Below, piece after piece: positions 5,021 through 5,634 of a stretch of 5,634 bases of DNA. The notes below the pieces were generated by a model that searched no databases, was not told the origin of the DNA, and saw only the letters and a program-made list of their open reading frames with translations. The translations under genes and the position numbers were made by a program. Source of the stretch: an uncultured Lentisphaeria bacterium (GTDB lineage: Bacteria; Verrucomicrobiota; Lentisphaeria; Victivallales; Victivallaceae); assembly GCA_937888615.1 (NCBI GenBank), contig CALABZ010000444.1, positions 1 to 5,634 on the forward strand, given 5' to 3'. Position 1 is the first letter of the stretch; each line of letters opens with the position of its first letter.

Positions 5021-5455
5021 GATTCATTTCAATGGAATGATCGTTAATGGGAGTTCTATCATATTTCGAGCGGCAGTATGCCGCTAATTCATCAAATCCC
5101 AAGGCGGTGAAAACTTCCTCCAAACGCAAAAAAAACCTCCTCGGAATCCGCAATGTTGGCCGTTTTTCTCAGGCATCGTACTGCAATGATTTTGTTGCTC
5201 AGAAGTTTCAGTTGCCAATCCGCAATTTCGATAAGTCCGCGACAATCGTTTGTCCGGCATTCGGCCTCCAGCAAACAGCGCACCCATTGTCCGGACTTCT
5301 GAAAACCTCCAGCCAGCTCTTGGCGCACAAAATCAGGTGATACGCGGGATGTGCAATGAAGCAATCCGTTCGGCTTCACGCAATAATTGTTCCGTAGCGG
5401 ACGCATCGGTCAGATATAATTTCGGCACTTTTACAAAATATTCAGAATATCTCAT
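5007..5455 (-). pseudogene. 148-aa operon gene with two one-base insertions, unknown product
   Basis: The ATG at 5455 overlaps the upstream gene's stop as ATGA, the classic coupled arrangement. The first frame reads MRYSEYFVKVPKLYLTDASA then TEQLLREAERIASLHIP. Near the CCC at about 5351-5349, one extra base shifts reading to SPDFVRQELAGGFQKSGQWV, continuing through CLLEAECRTNDCRGLIEIAD and LKLLSNKIIAVRCLRKTANI. A second extra base in the eight-T run (5135-5128) moves to EEVFLRLEEVFTALGFDELA then AYCRSKYDRTPIND and TGA at 5009-5007. The length of 449 bases equals 149 codons plus two, exactly as two insertions predict. Several cysteines occur, but no standard zinc pattern or known family is recognised. 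Transcript slippage at the T8 run could bypass one lesion; the first has no such excuse. Confidence 0.6.
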
Positions 5456-5634
5456 AACAGCAATTTTCCAGCCGGCATGAGCTGCCGAAGCAGTTGTCTT
5501 CTGACCCATTGATTGGGTACGATTCGCGGGTTGGTGTTGATGAAATAATCGAAATCAGCTTGGTTATTCTCCAGTTGACGGTTGTAATACCAGTTATTGC
5601 TCCGAAACTTAACTACTTGTAATTTTAACTTGCA
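5452..5634 (-). CDS. 3' end of an unrecognised gene, cut by the right window edge
   Basis: The minus strand is open from the window edge for 60 codons to the TGA at 5454-5452, which overlaps the next gene's ATG by four bases (ATGA). It reads RSNNWYYNRQLENNQADFDY, then FINTNPRIVPNQWVRRQLLR and ends MPAGKLLL. The composition is Asn- and Gln-rich with a basic amphipathic C-terminal helix. The 5' end lies outside the window, so neither domain nor start can be seen. Reading openness, protein-like composition and the ATGA overlap support a real gene at the head of the visible operon. Family not recognised. Confidence 0.6.
   Translation of the reverse strand, partial: CKLKLQVVKFRSNNWYYNRQLENNQADFDYFINTNPRIVPNQWVRRQLLRQLMPAGKLLL

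Noticed and set aside
4330..5047. Several plus-strand open frames of 65-135 codons opposite the DnaB-like and 112-aa genes.
   Set aside because: They are antisense to frames with recognisable Walker motifs or operon overlaps, lack ribosome sites, and have no family resemblance.

Overview
The window looks like an accessory region of a moderate-GC Gram-negative bacterium. The mix of an orphan PcfJ-like protein, a DnaB-type ATPase without its N-terminal domain, small Cys-x-x-Cys proteins and a DDE insertion sequence would fit a gut Lentisphaerota/PVC genome or a similar host. That placement is a low-confidence impression from protein style. No rRNA, tRNA or CRISPR array is visible.

Layout. (1) Positions 1-494, minus strand: a 131-aa protein with two cysteine clusters, followed 17 bases later by the start of a second gene that runs off the left edge. 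(2) Positions 508-2150: a complete insertion sequence of about 1.6 kb. It has 12-bp terminal inverted repeats (11/12 matching), is flanked by a perfect 13-bp direct repeat, and carries one intact 426-aa DDE transposase. It landed 14 bases upstream of the 131-aa gene and cut that gene from its old upstream region. (3) Positions 2235-2592, minus strand: two very small overlapping reading frames that can be read through only if frameshifts are allowed, starting from a near-perfect Shine-Dalgarno. (4) Positions 2671-3903, plus strand: an intact protein of about 410 aa with a C-terminal PcfJ-like domain. (5) Positions 3943-5634, minus strand: a tightly packed operon with 4- to 14-base overlaps. In transcription order it holds the 3' end of an unknown gene, a 148-aa reading frame broken by two +1 lesions, an intact 112-aa protein with a CPDC motif, and a DnaB-like RecA-fold ATPase broken by a one-base deletion and an amber codon, with a more decayed tail.

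How it fits together. The long genes (transposase, PcfJ-like, 131-aa, 112-aa) are open. Four minus-strand reading frames totalling about 1.4 kb carry about eight single-base or nonsense lesions. This uneven distribution argues for real decay of an old replication or mobile-element module, with sequencing error less likely. Two of the lesions lie at sites where ribosomal or transcriptional slippage could also occur. The insertion sequence carries a good outward-facing promoter match that could now drive the 131-aa gene.

Most assignments beyond the transposase, the PcfJ-like domain and the DnaB-like motifs are to unknown function.
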